From: an uncultured Burkholderiales bacterium | GTDB lineage: Bacteria; Pseudomonadota; Gammaproteobacteria; Burkholderiales; Burkholderiaceae | Direction of reading: 5' to 3' | NCBI GenBank assembly: GCA_946480465.1 | Contig: CAMLJY010000028.1 | Coordinates: 10,789 to 74,788, forward strand | Length of the DNA stretch: 64,000 nt | The notes under the pieces: generated by a model | Database searches by the model: none | The model's input: the letters and a program-made list of their open reading frames with translations, nothing else | What the model was told of the DNA's origin: nothing | Translations under genes and position numbers: made by a program | In this document: positions 1 through 12,269 of the stretch, one piece after another | How positions within the stretch are numbered: position 1 is the stretch's first letter | How the letters are laid out: each line of letters opens with the position of its first letter

Positions 1-64
1 CCAAGAGCCATCGCCAGCACGGCGGCGGCCATGGCGATTCGGGTGGTTTGCTTCACGGGTGCCA
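1..64 (-). CDS. Exported protein, N-terminus only (runs off the window)
   Basis: Only the first 21 codons are present; the gene continues beyond base 1. The reading starts at an ATG at 62-64 preceded by a GGAG ribosome-binding site. The visible peptide has basic residues (Lys5, Arg9) followed by an Ala/Met/Val-rich hydrophobic stretch, which is what the start of a signal peptide looks like. Nothing more can be said about its function. It is transcribed away from the acyl-CoA ligase terminator to its right. Confidence 0.5.
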
Positions 65-194
65 TGAGAGTCTCCGGGGTGGAATTGATGCGCTGCAACC
101 AACGTCCGCACGGTAACGGAAGGCTCGCGGACTGGGTTTCAGGGACTACCCCACACGGCCTGTCGCCCTAGAGACAAGCCCCGGAAACACCATT

Positions 195-216
195 GAAAAC
201 GCCCCTTTCGGGGCGT
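195..216 (-). terminator. Rho-independent terminator of the acyl-CoA ligase gene
   Basis: Perfect 7-bp stem (ACGCCCC/GGGGCGT, 199-216) with a four-base loop. Read on the minus strand it is followed by a short T-run (TTTTC), 13 bases after the ligase stop codon. Confidence 0.7.
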
Positions 217-228
217 GTCGCGCAGGTG

Positions 229-1881
229 TCAGGCAGTGGGCAATCGGTGGTCCTTGAACTGCTCGCGCAGCTTCAGTTTCTGGATTTTCCCGGTTGCCGT
301 ATGGGGAATCTCGGTGACGAAGACCACGTCGTCGGGCACCTGCCACTTGGCGATCCTGCCCTCGTAGAACTGCAGCAATTCATCGCGCGTGACTTCGGCG
401 CCGGGCTTCTTCACCACCACCAGCAATGGGCGTTCGTCCCACTTCGGGTGGCGCGCCGCAATGGCGGCCGCTTCATGCACCGCCGGATGCGCCATCGCGA
501 TGTTCTCGAGGTCGATCGAGCTGATCCATTCACCGCCCGACTTGATGACGTCCTTCGACCGGTCGGTGATCTGCATGAAGCCGTCGGCGTCGATCGTCGC
601 GACGTCGCCGGTCGGGAACCAGCCGCCTTCGCCATCGACGCTGACCAGCGGTGAGCCGTCGCGCTGCCCGAAGTAGCGCTCTATCACCCAAGGGCCGCGC
701 ACCACCAGGTTGCCGGACGATTCACCGTCCCAGGCCAGGGCATGGCCCTCGTCGTCGACGATGGCCATGTCGATGCCGTAGATCACGCGGCCCTGCTTTT
801 CCAGCAGCTTCTGCTTGGCCTCGCGCGGCAGGTCGGCATGCTTGGACTTCAGCTTCGACAAGGTGCCCAGCGGCGACAGCTCGGTCATGCCCCAGGCGTG
901 GATCACCTCCACGCCAAACTCGTCCTGCAGCGTCTTCATCATCGCCGGCGGACAGGCCGAGCCGCCGATCACCGTGCGCCTGAAGGTGCTGAATTTCAGG
1001 TTGTTGCTCTTGACGTAGGTCAGCAGCCCCAGCCAGACGGTGGGCACGCCGGCGCTGAAACTCACCTTCTCGTTCTCGAACAGCTCGTAGAGCGACTTGC
1101 CGTCCAGGTGCGGCCCGGGCATCACCAGCTTGCAGCCCACCAGCGCACAGGCATAGGGCAGGCCCCAGGCATTGACGTGGAACATCGGCACCACCGGCAG
1201 CACCACGTCGGCGGACGAACAGTCCATTGCGTCCGGCAGCGCGGCGGCATAGGCATGCAGCACGCTGGAACGGTGGCTGTAAACCGCGCCTTTCGGATTT
1301 CCCGTGGTGCCGGACGTGTAGCAGATGCTGGACGCGGTGTTCTCGTCGAAGCTGGGCCAGGCGTATTCGCCGTTCTCGGCCTCGACCAGCTCCTCGTAGC
1401 ACAGCAGGTTCGGGATCGCGGTCTGCGCCGGCATGTGGGCGCGGCCCGCCATCAGCACGAAGTGCTTCACCGTCGGCAGCGCCGGGGCCAGCTTCTCGAT
1501 CAGCGGCAGGAAGCTCAGGTCGAAGAACAGCGAGGTGTCGGCCGCATCGTTCGCGATCCAGGCGATCTGCTCCGGGAAGAGCCGCGGGTTGATGGTGTGG
1601 CACACCAGCTGCGAACCGGACGTGCCGTAGTAGATCTCCAGGTGGCGATAGCCGTTCCAGGCCAGCGTGCCCACGCGGTCGCCCGCCACGTGGCCCAGCC
1701 GCGCGAGGGCCTGCGCCAGCTTGCGCGAGCGCAGTTCCACCTCCGCCCAATCGGTGCGGTGGATGTCGCCCTCGTTGCGTTTCGAGACGATCTCGGTGTC
1801 GCCACAATGCCGCGCGGCGTGCCGCACGAGCGACGAGATCAACAGCGGCATCTGCATCATCTGGCCCATCAAGGCTGCCAT
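229..1881 (-). CDS. AMP-forming fatty acyl-CoA ligase (DmdB/FadD-like)
   Basis: 550-residue adenylate-forming enzyme expected to activate a carboxylic acid to acyl-AMP and then acyl-CoA. Diagnostic motifs: the P-loop [11 protein letters not shown] at residues 188-198, the hinge/core segment with [12 protein letters not shown] and the C-terminal-domain sequence [15 protein letters not shown], and the catalytic-lysine motif [11 protein letters not shown] near the end. The N-terminus ([20 protein letters not shown]) resembles the medium/long-chain ligases annotated as FadD or 3-methylthiopropionyl-CoA ligase (DmdB); the substrate cannot be told from sequence. The start at 1881 has AAGGAG ten bases upstream; the open frame extends further 5' but that stretch has no family similarity. 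It stands alone, with a terminator after it. Confidence 0.9.
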   Translation of the reverse strand: MAALMGQMMQMPLLISSLVRHAARHCGDTEIVSKRNEGDIHRTDWAEVELRSRKLAQALARLGHVAGDRVGTLAWNGYRHLEIYYGTSGSQLVCHTINPRLFPEQIAWIANDAADTSLFFDLSFLPLIEKLAPALPTVKHFVLMAGRAHMPAQTAIPNLLCYEELVEAENGEYAWPSFDENTASSICYTSGTTGNPKGAVYSHRSSVLHAYAAALPDAMDCSSADVVLPVVPMFHVNAWGLPYACALVGCKLVMPGPHLDGKSLYELFENEKVSFSAGVPTVWLGLLTYVKSNNLKFSTFRRTVIGGSACPPAMMKTLQDEFGVEVIHAWGMTELSPLGTLSKLKSKHADLPREAKQKLLEKQGRVIYGIDMAIVDDEGHALAWDGESSGNLVVRGPWVIERYFGQRDGSPLVSVDGEGGWFPTGDVATIDADGFMQITDRSKDVIKSGGEWISSIDLENIAMAHPAVHEAAAIAARHPKWDERPLLVVVKKPGAEVTRDELLQFYEGRIAKWQVPDDVVFVTEIPHTATGKIQKLKLREQFKDHRLPTA

Positions 1882-2073
1882 GGCTTGTCTCCTTCGGTGG
1901 TACGTGGTGGACGTTGAACGGCGGAGATGCTGGCACGGCACGGCCATTGCCCCTGTCGTGCCGACGACACGGGGCCGGTGACTACACTGCTCGGCGCCCG
2001 CGACCGGTGTGCAAGCAAAACGATTCTGCGCCCGCGCCGCGGGCCCGGGCACCCGCTGGAGGCCACGCCGACC

Positions 2074-2517
2074 ATGAAGCTCATCAAGTCCACCGAACCC
2101 GTTCATCCGCACGACGACGCGCGCTACCCGGTCCGCAAGACCGACGCCGAATGGCGCGCCCAGCTGGACCCGATGCAGTACCAGGTCGCCCGCCATGCCG
2201 CGACCGAGCGCGCCTTCACCGGCAGGTACTGGGACCACTGGGAGAACGGCGCCTACCGCTGCATCGGCTGCGGCCAGGTGCTGTTCGAGAGCGAGCACAA
2301 GTTCGACGCCGGCTGCGGCTGGCCCAGCTGGTGGAAAGAGATCGAGCCCGGCCGCATCGAACGGGTGGTCGACACCAGCCACGGCATGACCCGCGTGGAG
2401 GTGCGCTGCGCCAACTGCGGCACGCACCTGGGCCACGTGTTCGACGACGGCCCCGAGCCCAGCGGCGAGCGCTACTGCATCAATTCCGCAGCCATCGATT
2501 TCGACCCGCGCGCCTGA
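2074..2517 (+). CDS. msrB: Peptide-methionine (R)-S-oxide reductase MsrB
   Basis: 147-residue repair enzyme that reduces the R epimer of methionine sulfoxide in proteins. The two zinc-binding CxxC pairs are at C63/C66 and C112/C115, and the catalytic cysteine is C135 in [10 protein letters not shown]. The conserved block is CGWPSWW rather than the usual GWPSF, a mild variation. No signal peptide, so cytoplasmic. It precedes yciB by 38 bases on the same strand and may be cotranscribed with yciB, bolA and the isomerase gene. The start ATG follows CTGGAGG. Confidence 0.95.
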   Translation: MKLIKSTEPVHPHDDARYPVRKTDAEWRAQLDPMQYQVARHAATERAFTGRYWDHWENGAYRCIGCGQVLFESEHKFDAGCGWPSWWKEIEPGRIERVVDTSHGMTRVEVRCANCGTHLGHVFDDGPEPSGERYCINSAAIDFDPRA

Positions 2518-2555
2518 ACCGGCCGCCCCGCCGAGAGTCCTACACTCCGCCCCGC

Positions 2556-3233
2556 ATGAAACTGCTGTTCGACTTCCTGCCCATCATCCTGTTCTTCGCG
2601 ACCTTCAAGTACGCGGAGGCGCACAAGGCCTGGGCAGCGGCCTTTGCCACGCAGCATTTCGGCGCCCTGGTGGCCGGCGGCGCGGTCGGCCCCGAGGAAG
2701 GCCCGGTGATGCTGGCCACGCTGGTCGTCATCGCGGCCACGCTGGCGCAGGTGGCTTGGCTGAAGCTGCGCGGGCGCAAGGTCGACTTCATGCTGTGGGT
2801 CAGCCTGGCGCTGGTCGTCGTGCTGGGAGGACTCACGATCTACCTGCGCAGCGAGACCTTCATCAAGTGGAAACCGAGCGGCCTGTACTGGGCCATGGGC
2901 TTGTCCTTCTGGGCGGCGCAGGCGCTGTTCGGCCGCAACCTGCTGCGCCTGATGCTCGGCGAGCAGCTGACGCTGCCCGAGGTGGTGTGGCGGCGCCTGA
3001 ACTTCGCCTGGGTCGCCTTCTTCGCCTTCATGGGGTTGCTGAACCTGTGGGTGGCCTACAGCTTCAGCACCGACACCTGGGTCAATTTCAAGCTCTTCGG
3101 CGGCGTCGGGCTGATGCTGCTGTTCACGCTGGCGCAGGGCCTGTACCTGAGCAAGTACATCGAAGACACGCCCGACGCCGCGTCGGCGCCGCCCGGCGGC
3201 GCTACCGCGCGGGACGGCAAGCCGCCGGCCTGA
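2556..3233 (+). CDS. yciB: Inner-membrane septation protein YciB (IspA family)
   Basis: 225 residues, mostly hydrophobic, with about five to six membrane segments, starting MKLLFDFLPIILFF as is typical of this family. YciB proteins sit in the inner membrane and are linked to cell envelope synthesis and division; the biochemical role is unclear. The Ala/Pro/Gly-rich last 20 residues are outside the conserved part. The order yciB-bolA-PPIase is common in Burkholderiales and supports the call. bolA follows after 11 bases, so the two are almost certainly one transcript. Confidence 0.93.
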   Translation: MKLLFDFLPIILFFATFKYAEAHKAWAAAFATQHFGALVAGGAVGPEEGPVMLATLVVIAATLAQVAWLKLRGRKVDFMLWVSLALVVVLGGLTIYLRSETFIKWKPSGLYWAMGLSFWAAQALFGRNLLRLMLGEQLTLPEVVWRRLNFAWVAFFAFMGLLNLWVAYSFSTDTWVNFKLFGGVGLMLLFTLAQGLYLSKYIEDTPDAASAPPGGATARDGKPPA

Positions 3234-3244
3234 TCCCCGCCGCC

Positions 3245-3529
3245 ATGCCGCACGTCACCGCCGCCGAAGTCGACCGCGTCCTGCGCGAGGCCCTGGGCCC
3301 GCTGCAGTCGCTGGAAGTGATCGACGACAGCCACCTGCACGCCGGCCATGCCGGGGCCCGCGAAGGCTCGCATCTGCGGGTGCGAATCGTCGGAGATTGC
3401 ATGGCCGGATTGAGCCGAATTGCCCGCCATCGCCTCGTGTATGATGCCCTGCGCCGGGTGATCCCCCAGGGCATTCACGCGCTGGCCATCGAGGCGCGCA
3501 CACCGCAGGAAGCTGCCGGAACCGCCTGA
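3245..3529 (+). CDS. BolA-family protein
   Basis: 94-residue BolA/YrbA-like protein. The core LEVIDDSHLHAGHAGA followed by a second conserved part (HRLVYDALRRVI.QGIHALAIEA) matches the family, including the H-x-H residues near position 31 that can help ligate an iron-sulfur cluster with a monothiol glutaredoxin. BolA proteins affect cell morphology and Fe-S handling. Placed between yciB and the periplasmic isomerase gene, 11 bases after yciB. Confidence 0.9.
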   Translation: MPHVTAAEVDRVLREALGPLQSLEVIDDSHLHAGHAGAREGSHLRVRIVGDCMAGLSRIARHRLVYDALRRVIPQGIHALAIEARTPQEAAGTA

Positions 3530-3609
3530 CTCCGCCGCCCCCACCGGCCGATTACACCCCCAGCGACAGCCCCCGCGGCGCCGCACCATCCCGAAAGAAC
3601 GTCATCGCC

Positions 3610-4422
3610 ATGATCTGCAAGACCTTTGCCGTGCGTGTGGCCGTCGCTGCCGCTGCCACCGCCCTGTTGCTGCCGCTGGGTGCGCAGGCCCAGAACATCG
3701 CCGTCGTCAACGGCAAGCCGGTGCCGCAGGCCCGCTTGAACACGCTGGTGCAGCAGGCCGAGCGCGCCGGCCAGCAGGTGACGCCGGAGCTGCAGGCCCA
3801 GGCCAAGGACCAAGTGGTGCTGCGCGAGATCTTCGCGCAGGAAGCCGAGCGCCGCGGCATCCCCGCCAGCGCCGACTACAAGGCGCAAATGGAACTGGCG
3901 CGCCAGAGCATCATGATCCGCGAGCTGTTCGAGGACTACCGCAAGAAGAACCCGGTGACCGACGCGGAAGCCAAGGCCGAGTACGACAAGTTCAAGGCCC
4001 AGGCCACAGGCACCGAATACCGGGCCCGCCACATCCTGGTCGAGGGCGAGGACGAGGCCAAGGCCCTGATCACGCAGATCAAGGGCGGCGCCAAGTTCGA
4101 GGACCTGGCCAAAGCCAAGTCCAAGGATCCGGGGTCCGGCCAGAACGGCGGCGACCTGGACTTCGCGAAGCCCGAGAACTACGTGCCCGAGTTCAGCAAG
4201 GCCATGACCGCGCTGAAGAAGGGCGAGATGACCGAGACGCCGGTGAAGAGCCAGTTCGGCTGGCACATCATCCGCCTGGAAGACACCCGCGAGGCGCAGT
4301 TCCCCGAGTTCGACCAGGTCAAGCCGCAGATCCAGCAGCGCCTGGCCCAGGCCAAGCTGCAGAAGTTCCAGGACGACCTGCGCAAGTCCGCCAAGACCGA
4401 CTACAAGTTCTCTGCACAGTGA
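3610..4422 (+). CDS. Periplasmic parvulin-type peptidyl-prolyl cis-trans isomerase
   Basis: 270 residues. A cleavable signal peptide ends near residue 26 (LPLGAQAQ). A SurA-like helical N-domain covers about 27-130, then a parvulin domain at about 135-228, recognised by YRARHILVEGEDEA, the SKDPGSGQNGGDL loop and QFGWHIIRLED. It should catalyse proline isomerisation and assist folding of exported proteins in the periplasm. It closes the yciB-bolA run and is followed by a 22-bp palindrome. Similar proteins are called PpiC- or PrsA-like; I give no symbol because the subgroup is uncertain. Confidence 0.9.
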   Translation: MICKTFAVRVAVAAAATALLLPLGAQAQNIAVVNGKPVPQARLNTLVQQAERAGQQVTPELQAQAKDQVVLREIFAQEAERRGIPASADYKAQMELARQSIMIRELFEDYRKKNPVTDAEAKAEYDKFKAQATGTEYRARHILVEGEDEAKALITQIKGGAKFEDLAKAKSKDPGSGQNGGDLDFAKPENYVPEFSKAMTALKKGEMTETPVKSQFGWHIIRLEDTREAQFPEFDQVKPQIQQRLAQAKLQKFQDDLRKSAKTDYKFSAQ

Positions 4423-4469
4423 AGTGAGCGGCCATGCGGCCGCCTCCGATCGCCGCCGGGCGATGTGAC

Positions 4470-4491
4470 AAGGGGTGCCGCGGCACCCCTT
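4470..4491. terminator. 22-bp perfect palindrome between convergent genes
   Basis: A perfect inverted repeat with arms AAGGGGTGCCG, lying between the ends of the isomerase gene (plus) and the ABC ATPase gene (minus). With no loop bases it would form a stem of about nine pairs. Only a weak T-rich tail follows on the plus strand, so a bidirectional terminator is the best guess. Confidence 0.55.
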
Positions 4492-4515
4492 CGTCGTTCA
4501 TGCCGCCGCGGCGGC

Positions 4516-5202
4516 TCAGACGGTGGCCTCCGCAGCCACCAGCCGCCCGGCCTCGATGTGCAGCTGCCGGTCGCAGCGCGCCGCGATGCCGCGGTCGTGC
4601 GTCACCAGCACCAGCGTCGTGCCGCTCTCCCGGTTCATGTCGAACATCAGCTGCATCACGCGCTCGCCGGTGGCGAAGTCCAGGCTGCCCGTGGGCTCGT
4701 CGGCCAGCAGAACCGCCGGTTCGACGACGAAGGCCCGCGCCAACGCCACGCGCTGCTGCTCACCGCCCGACAGCGTGCGCGGATAGTGCGCGAGCCGCTC
4801 CCCCAGGCCGACGCGGCGCAGCATCTCGCCGGCCTTGGCGCGGGCATCGCTGCGGCCGAGTAATTCGAGCGGCAGCATCACGTTCTCCTGCGCGGTCAGG
4901 TGGCCCAGCAGCTGGAAGCTCTGGAATACGAAGCCCAGCCGCTGCGCCCGCAGCGCCGCGCGCTCGTCCTCGTTCAGCTCGAAGATGTCGGTTCCGGCCC
5001 ATCGCACCGTGCCACGCGTCGGCAGGTCCAGGCCGGCGATGATGGCCAGCAAGGTGCTCTTGCCCGAACCCGAGGCGCCGACGATGGCGGTGGACTCCCG
5101 CGGCCGCAACCTGAAATCGATGTCGTGGAGAATCGTCAGGGTGCCGGTGGAATCGGTCACCTGCCGGGTGACATGGTCGACGGCGATGATGGGATCGGAC
5201 AT
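4516..5202 (-). CDS. ABC transporter ATP-binding protein (YbbA/LolD type)
   Basis: 228-residue ATPase subunit of a MacB/LolD-family transporter. Walker A GASGSGKST at 42-50, Q-loop FVFQSFQLL, signature LSGGEQQR, Walker B VLLADEPTGSLD and the H-loop in LVTHDRG are all intact. The divergent neighbour is a TesA-type esterase, the same pairing as ybbA-tesA in other proteobacteria, which favours YbbA over LolD. The YbbP-like permease usually found beside it is not in this neighbourhood. Its start codon overlaps that of tesA on the other strand within one CATG. Confidence 0.9.
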   Translation of the reverse strand: MSDPIIAVDHVTRQVTDSTGTLTILHDIDFRLRPRESTAIVGASGSGKSTLLAIIAGLDLPTRGTVRWAGTDIFELNEDERAALRAQRLGFVFQSFQLLGHLTAQENVMLPLELLGRSDARAKAGEMLRRVGLGERLAHYPRTLSGGEQQRVALARAFVVEPAVLLADEPTGSLDFATGERVMQLMFDMNRESGTTLVLVTHDRGIAARCDRQLHIEAGRLVAAEATV

Positions 5203-5878
5203 GTTGGGTGTGGATTCGCGAGGGTGGTCGCGCCGCGCAGTGTTGCGGCACTTTAGCGTGGCGGCGTTCACCGCAGCGGTGGCGGGACAAGGGGCTCGCG
5301 CCGCCGCGACGGCGCCGAAGAAGACGGTGCTGGTGGTGGGCGACAGCCTGTCGGCCGAATACGGCCTGGCCCGCGGCAGCGGCTGGGTTGCGCTGCTGGA
5401 GCAGCGGCTGGCGAAGGAGAAGCTGGCCGCCGCGGTCGTCAACGCCAGCATCAGCGGCGACACCACCTCCGGCGGCCGCTCACGCCTGCCGGCGCTGCTG
5501 AAGCAGCATCGGCCCAGTCACCTGGTCGTCGAGCTGGGCGGCAACGACGCGCTGCGCGGCCTGCCGCTGACCATGACGCGCGAGAACCTGCAGGCCATGG
5601 CCCGTGCCGGCAAGGCCGCCGGCGCGAAAGTGATGCTCGTCGGCATGCAGGTGCCGCCGAACTACGGCGCGCGCTACGCGCAGGACTTCGCGGCGCTCTT
5701 CGCCAGCGTCGCGAAGGAGGAAGGCACGGCGCTGGTGCCCTTCCTGCTGGCCGGCGTGGCCGACGATCCGCAGGCGGACCGGCTGTTCCAGCCCGACCGC
5801 ATCCACCCCACGGCCGAGGCCCATCCGCGCATGCTGGGCAACGTCTGGCCCGTGCTGAAGCCCTGGCTCGCGGGCTGA
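5201..5878 (+). CDS. tesA: GDSL esterase TesA (arylesterase / thioesterase I / lysophospholipase L1)
   Basis: 225 residues if read from the ATG at 5201; a GTG at 5210 is an alternative. SGNH-hydrolase blocks: GDSL at about 47-50 (nucleophile Ser49), a conserved glycine in SGDTT, GGND in VELGGNDAL, and the catalytic Asp/His in DRIHPT. The N-terminus has a twin-arginine-like SRRAVLRHF before a hydrophobic stretch ending GARAAA, so export, possibly by Tat, is likely. It hydrolyses acyl esters or thioesters in the periplasm. Divergent from the YbbA-type ATPase with overlapping start codons. Confidence 0.92.
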   Translation: MLGVDSRGWSRRAVLRHFSVAAFTAAVAGQGARAAATAPKKTVLVVGDSLSAEYGLARGSGWVALLEQRLAKEKLAAAVVNASISGDTTSGGRSRLPALLKQHRPSHLVVELGGNDALRGLPLTMTRENLQAMARAGKAAGAKVMLVGMQVPPNYGARYAQDFAALFASVAKEEGTALVPFLLAGVADDPQADRLFQPDRIHPTAEAHPRMLGNVWPVLKPWLAG

Positions 5879-5941
5879 CGGGGGCGCGACCGGCCCCGCC
5901 CACGGCGGCCAACCCGGGGGAGCCCAGCGGCCTTGTGCGGG

Positions 5942-7756
5942 TCAGCGCACCTGACCGCGCTCGCGCATGTTCTCGCGTGGCTCCGGCCCGCGCTGGCGGC
6001 CGGAGCGCTCTTCATCGCGCCCCCGCTCGCGCGAAGGCCCCTGTCCCCGCGGCGCATCGGGCGTTCGCGGCGGCGCCACCGCGGCCGGCGGCACCACGGC
6101 CGCGGGCGATGGTGCCGACAGCGGCGGCGCGGCCCGGGGGGCGGCGGGCACGTGCACGGGCGGGGTGGGCACCGGCGCCACGGCGCGCGGCGGCGTCATG
6201 GCGCGTTCCGGTGCCGGCACCGGCGCACGTTCGGGGGCGGGTGCCAGCGGCATCGGGACACGTCCCGGCTCCGGCGCGGGTGCCGCCTCGCGACCGAGCG
6301 GCGGCATGATGGTGCGGCGGTTGCCGTCCGCCGGATCGCGCGTCGCCCCACGCGGTGGCGCGGGCGGCGGTGCCACGGCGGTGACCGGGGCGCGGACGGT
6401 GCCGCCACGGATGAGCGGACTGCCCGTCGTCCCCCCCGCCACCGGCACCACGCGGTGCCCCGCAAAGGCATCCAGTGCCACCACGGTCACCGCGCCGGGC
6501 ACGCCCTGGTTGCTGTACATCACCGGGCCCGTGGGCACCGTGCGCGGCGCCGCGGGCACGGGCTGGCGGTGGGCACCGCGGTCGTGGCCGCCATCGCGCC
6601 AGCCGTCCCGGTCACGCCAGCGGTGGCGGTGGTGGACGTCGCGCGGACCCAGCGGCACCCAGCCCACCGCGCCACCCAGTCCGATGCCCACGCGCCCGCC
6701 GCCGATCCAGGCCACCAGCGCCGGCGAGTACACCGGCCGCACGCTGCGCTGCCCCGGCACCCAGCACCAGCGCCGCTGCCAGTACACCCAGCGGCCATAG
6801 TGGAAGGGCGCGAAGCCCCAGCGGGCGTCGTCGATCCAGGTCCAGCCCCAGGGCGCGATCCAGGCCCAGTGCCCGCTGCGGTACGGCGCCCAGCCCACCG
6901 GCACCACGGCCGGCGTCCAGACCGCGCCGTGCTCGGGATGCGTTTCCCAGCGGCCATGGCGGTCCAGGTCCTGCCACCCGGTCATTTCGGGCGATACGTA
7001 GCGCGCGCTCTCGCTGCGCGCGTCGGCAGCCTCGTCGCGCACGACCCAGGCGGCGAAGTCGTCGCGCCAGTCCTCGGCCCAGCGGTAGTGCGTGGTGCGG
7101 CCTTCGAGCCAGACCTCGGCATGCTGGCCGCGGCCGACCACGAGCAGGCTGTCGTGACCCTCGAAGCGCAGCGTGCCGCGCCAGGCGGTGGCGTGGCTGG
7201 TGTCGTCGAGGCGGTCGATGCGGTAGCTGCCCGGCTCGCGCGGGCGGAAGCGGCCCTCGCGGGTGTGCACTTCCAGCTGGTCAGCCATCTCGCCGGAGAG
7301 CACCTGCAGCGCCAGGCTGCCGCGCCGCAGCTGCAGCACGACGGCCTCGTCGTCCAGCCGCTGCAGCGCGAGTTCGCTGTCGCCGTCCAGACGCAGCGTG
7401 GCCGAGCCGACGCTGATCTCCAGCCGCGCACCCGGCTGCGTCGCGAACTGGTCGCCGCTGGTGACGGGGCGGTTGATGCTGGCCGCGACCCATTCGTTGT
7501 CCTCGCGTTCCAGCAAGCGAACGCTGCCTTGCACGTCGGCGATGCGGCCGACGCGCGCCGGCCACTCGGCCTCCTGCCGCTCCGGCGCGGCGGAGGTGGC
7601 GGACGGCCGGTCGGGGCTGTAGACGGGTTCGCGGTCCTGGGCATGGACCGCGCTGCCCAGCAGGCCGGCCAGGGCCAGGCCGGTCAGCAGCGCGGGGTGT
7701 CGGCGAAGCCGGCGAACGCCGGCGGCCAGGCCGGTTCGCAGCATCGAGGGGGGCAT
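5942..7756 (-). CDS. Secreted FecR-domain protein with Trp-rich (DUF6600-like) repeats and Pro-rich tail
   Basis: 604 residues. Signal peptide 1 to about 38 ending SAVHAQ. A FecR-like beta domain follows (RIADVQGSVRLLER, then a tandem half ending near 230). The middle part is rich in Trp/Tyr/Gly in repeats of the type GHWAWIAPWGWTWID and FHYGRWVYWQRRWCWVPG, the pattern of DUF6600. From about 400 the protein is Pro/Ala/Arg low-complexity and ends in a charged Arg/Glu tail. Probably periplasmic or surface-associated; function unknown. Unlike sigma-regulating FecR it has no adjacent ECF sigma gene and no transmembrane anti-sigma part. Start at 7756 chosen for its GGAG and complete signal peptide. 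Confidence 0.8.
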   Translation of the reverse strand: MPPSMLRTGLAAGVRRLRRHPALLTGLALAGLLGSAVHAQDREPVYSPDRPSATSAAPERQEAEWPARVGRIADVQGSVRLLEREDNEWVAASINRPVTSGDQFATQPGARLEISVGSATLRLDGDSELALQRLDDEAVVLQLRRGSLALQVLSGEMADQLEVHTREGRFRPREPGSYRIDRLDDTSHATAWRGTLRFEGHDSLLVVGRGQHAEVWLEGRTTHYRWAEDWRDDFAAWVVRDEAADARSESARYVSPEMTGWQDLDRHGRWETHPEHGAVWTPAVVPVGWAPYRSGHWAWIAPWGWTWIDDARWGFAPFHYGRWVYWQRRWCWVPGQRSVRPVYSPALVAWIGGGRVGIGLGGAVGWVPLGPRDVHHRHRWRDRDGWRDGGHDRGAHRQPVPAAPRTVPTGPVMYSNQGVPGAVTVVALDAFAGHRVVPVAGGTTGSPLIRGGTVRAPVTAVAPPPAPPRGATRDPADGNRRTIMPPLGREAAPAPEPGRVPMPLAPAPERAPVPAPERAMTPPRAVAPVPTPPVHVPAAPRAAPPLSAPSPAAVVPPAAVAPPRTPDAPRGQGPSRERGRDEERSGRQRGPEPRENMRERGQVR

Positions 7757-7867
7757 GGCGTCTCCACGGCAAGGTGCTCGTCCCCGGACAACGGCCGCGC
7801 CGGAGCCCGGGCTGACGGTGAAGGCCCCCACTCTGCACTTCTTTACACGGGAAGGGGGCCCACCACG

Positions 7868-8410
7868 TCAATCATCGTCGCCAGCCTGCGCATCCAGCTC
7901 GGGAAAGAGAACGCTGGTGAAGCCCAGCTTCGTCAGGTCGGCCATGCGCGTCGGGTACAGGCGGCCGATCAGGTGGTCGCATTCATGCTGCACCACGCGG
8001 GCATGGAAGCCCTCGGCCTCGCGCTCGATCGGCCGGCCCTGCACGTCGACACCGGCGTAGCGGATTCGCGCGTGCCTCGGCACGATGCCGCGCAGGCCGG
8101 GCACGGACAGGCAGCCCTCCCAGCCCTCCTCCATCGCCTCGCCGATCGGGGTGATCACCGGGTTGATCAGCACCGTCATCGGCACCGGGGGCGCCTCGGG
8201 GTAGCGCTGGTTGCGCTGGAAGCCGAAAACCACCAGCTGCAGGTCGACGCCGATCTGCGGCGCGGCCAGGCCGGCGCCGTTGGCCGCGGCCATGGTGTCC
8301 ATCATGTCGGTCACCAGCGCCTGCAGTTCCGGCGTGTCGAACTGCCGCACCGGCTGCGCGATGCGCAACAGGCGCGGGTCGCCCATCTTCAGGATCTCTC
8401 GAACGGCCAT
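7868..8410 (-). CDS. def: Peptide deformylase
   Basis: 180-residue metalloenzyme removing the formyl group from nascent proteins. All three motifs are intact: [10 protein letters not shown] (motif 1), EGCLSVPG (motif 2, with the metal-binding Cys) and HECDHL (motif 3, two His ligands and catalytic Glu). It lies 19 bases downstream of ligA on the same strand and is probably cotranscribed with it. It is not next to fmt here, so it may be a second deformylase gene; that cannot be decided from this window. Confidence 0.95.
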   Translation of the reverse strand: MAVREILKMGDPRLLRIAQPVRQFDTPELQALVTDMMDTMAAANGAGLAAPQIGVDLQLVVFGFQRNQRYPEAPPVPMTVLINPVITPIGEAMEEGWEGCLSVPGLRGIVPRHARIRYAGVDVQGRPIEREAEGFHARVVQHECDHLIGRLYPTRMADLTKLGFTSVLFPELDAQAGDDD

Positions 8411-8429
8411 GGGGGTCTCTCCGTGAGGC

Positions 8430-11636
<3,207 letters not shown>

Positions 11637-11643
11637 TCAGCCG

Positions 11644-12156
11644 TCAGACCATCTCGTTCATCAGCTGCTGCTTGCGCGCCTGCAGCGCGGCGCCGAGCTC
11701 CTTCAGGTCCAGGGCGGCCTTGCGCAGCTTCGGGAACAGCTGCTTCTCTTCCTCCTGCACGTGGTGGTCGACGTACTCGCCCAGCACCTTGACCTTCGCG
11801 TCGTACAGCTCGTCACCCGGCGCCATGCCACGGATCTGCGCGATCAGGTCCTTGGCGCTCGCATGCTCGACCTCGGCCTCGTCGAGCAGGTCCGGCTCGT
11901 CCATCGCCTCGCGCGCGGCGGGATAGAAGATCTCTTCCTCGATGCTCGCGTGCACCGTGAGCATCGCGCAGATCTGCTCCGCGACGGCCTGCTTCTCTTC
12001 CTCGGTCCCCTCGCCCTTGGCGAGCTTGTCGTACTCCTTGAAGAGCTTCTTCACTTCCTTGTGATCCGCGGACAGCAGCTTGGTCGCTTCAACCGCCTTG
12101 GCCGCCGTGGACCGCTCGGTGCTGCGCTCGGAACTGGTGTGGGTGGATGCCGGCAT
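11644..12156 (-). CDS. Hemerythrin HHE-domain protein
   Basis: 170 residues forming a four-helix hemerythrin-like domain. Likely di-iron ligands are His32, His69, Glu73, His98, His131/His132 and Glu136 (DHKEVKKLF, HASIEEEIFYP, HHVQEEEKQLFP). Such proteins bind oxygen or sense oxygen, nitric oxide or iron. The first 25 residues are a Ser/Thr-rich tail. It starts 113 bases downstream of a thioredoxin-reductase-like gene on the same strand, and both may respond to redox conditions. Good GGAG before the start. Confidence 0.9.
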   Translation of the reverse strand: MPASTHTSSERSTERSTAAKAVEATKLLSADHKEVKKLFKEYDKLAKGEGTEEEKQAVAEQICAMLTVHASIEEEIFYPAAREAMDEPDLLDEAEVEHASAKDLIAQIRGMAPGDELYDAKVKVLGEYVDHHVQEEEKQLFPKLRKAALDLKELGAALQARKQQLMNEMV

Positions 12157-12269
12157 GGTTTCTCCATGGGTTGCCTCGGCCGCGGTCGCCGCGCGACATG
12201 CGCGGCGCGGCGCGTCCTGGGTTGCGGAGGCTTTCGGCAAGTGCCATGCCCGTGCCGGTGCCTGGCCGG

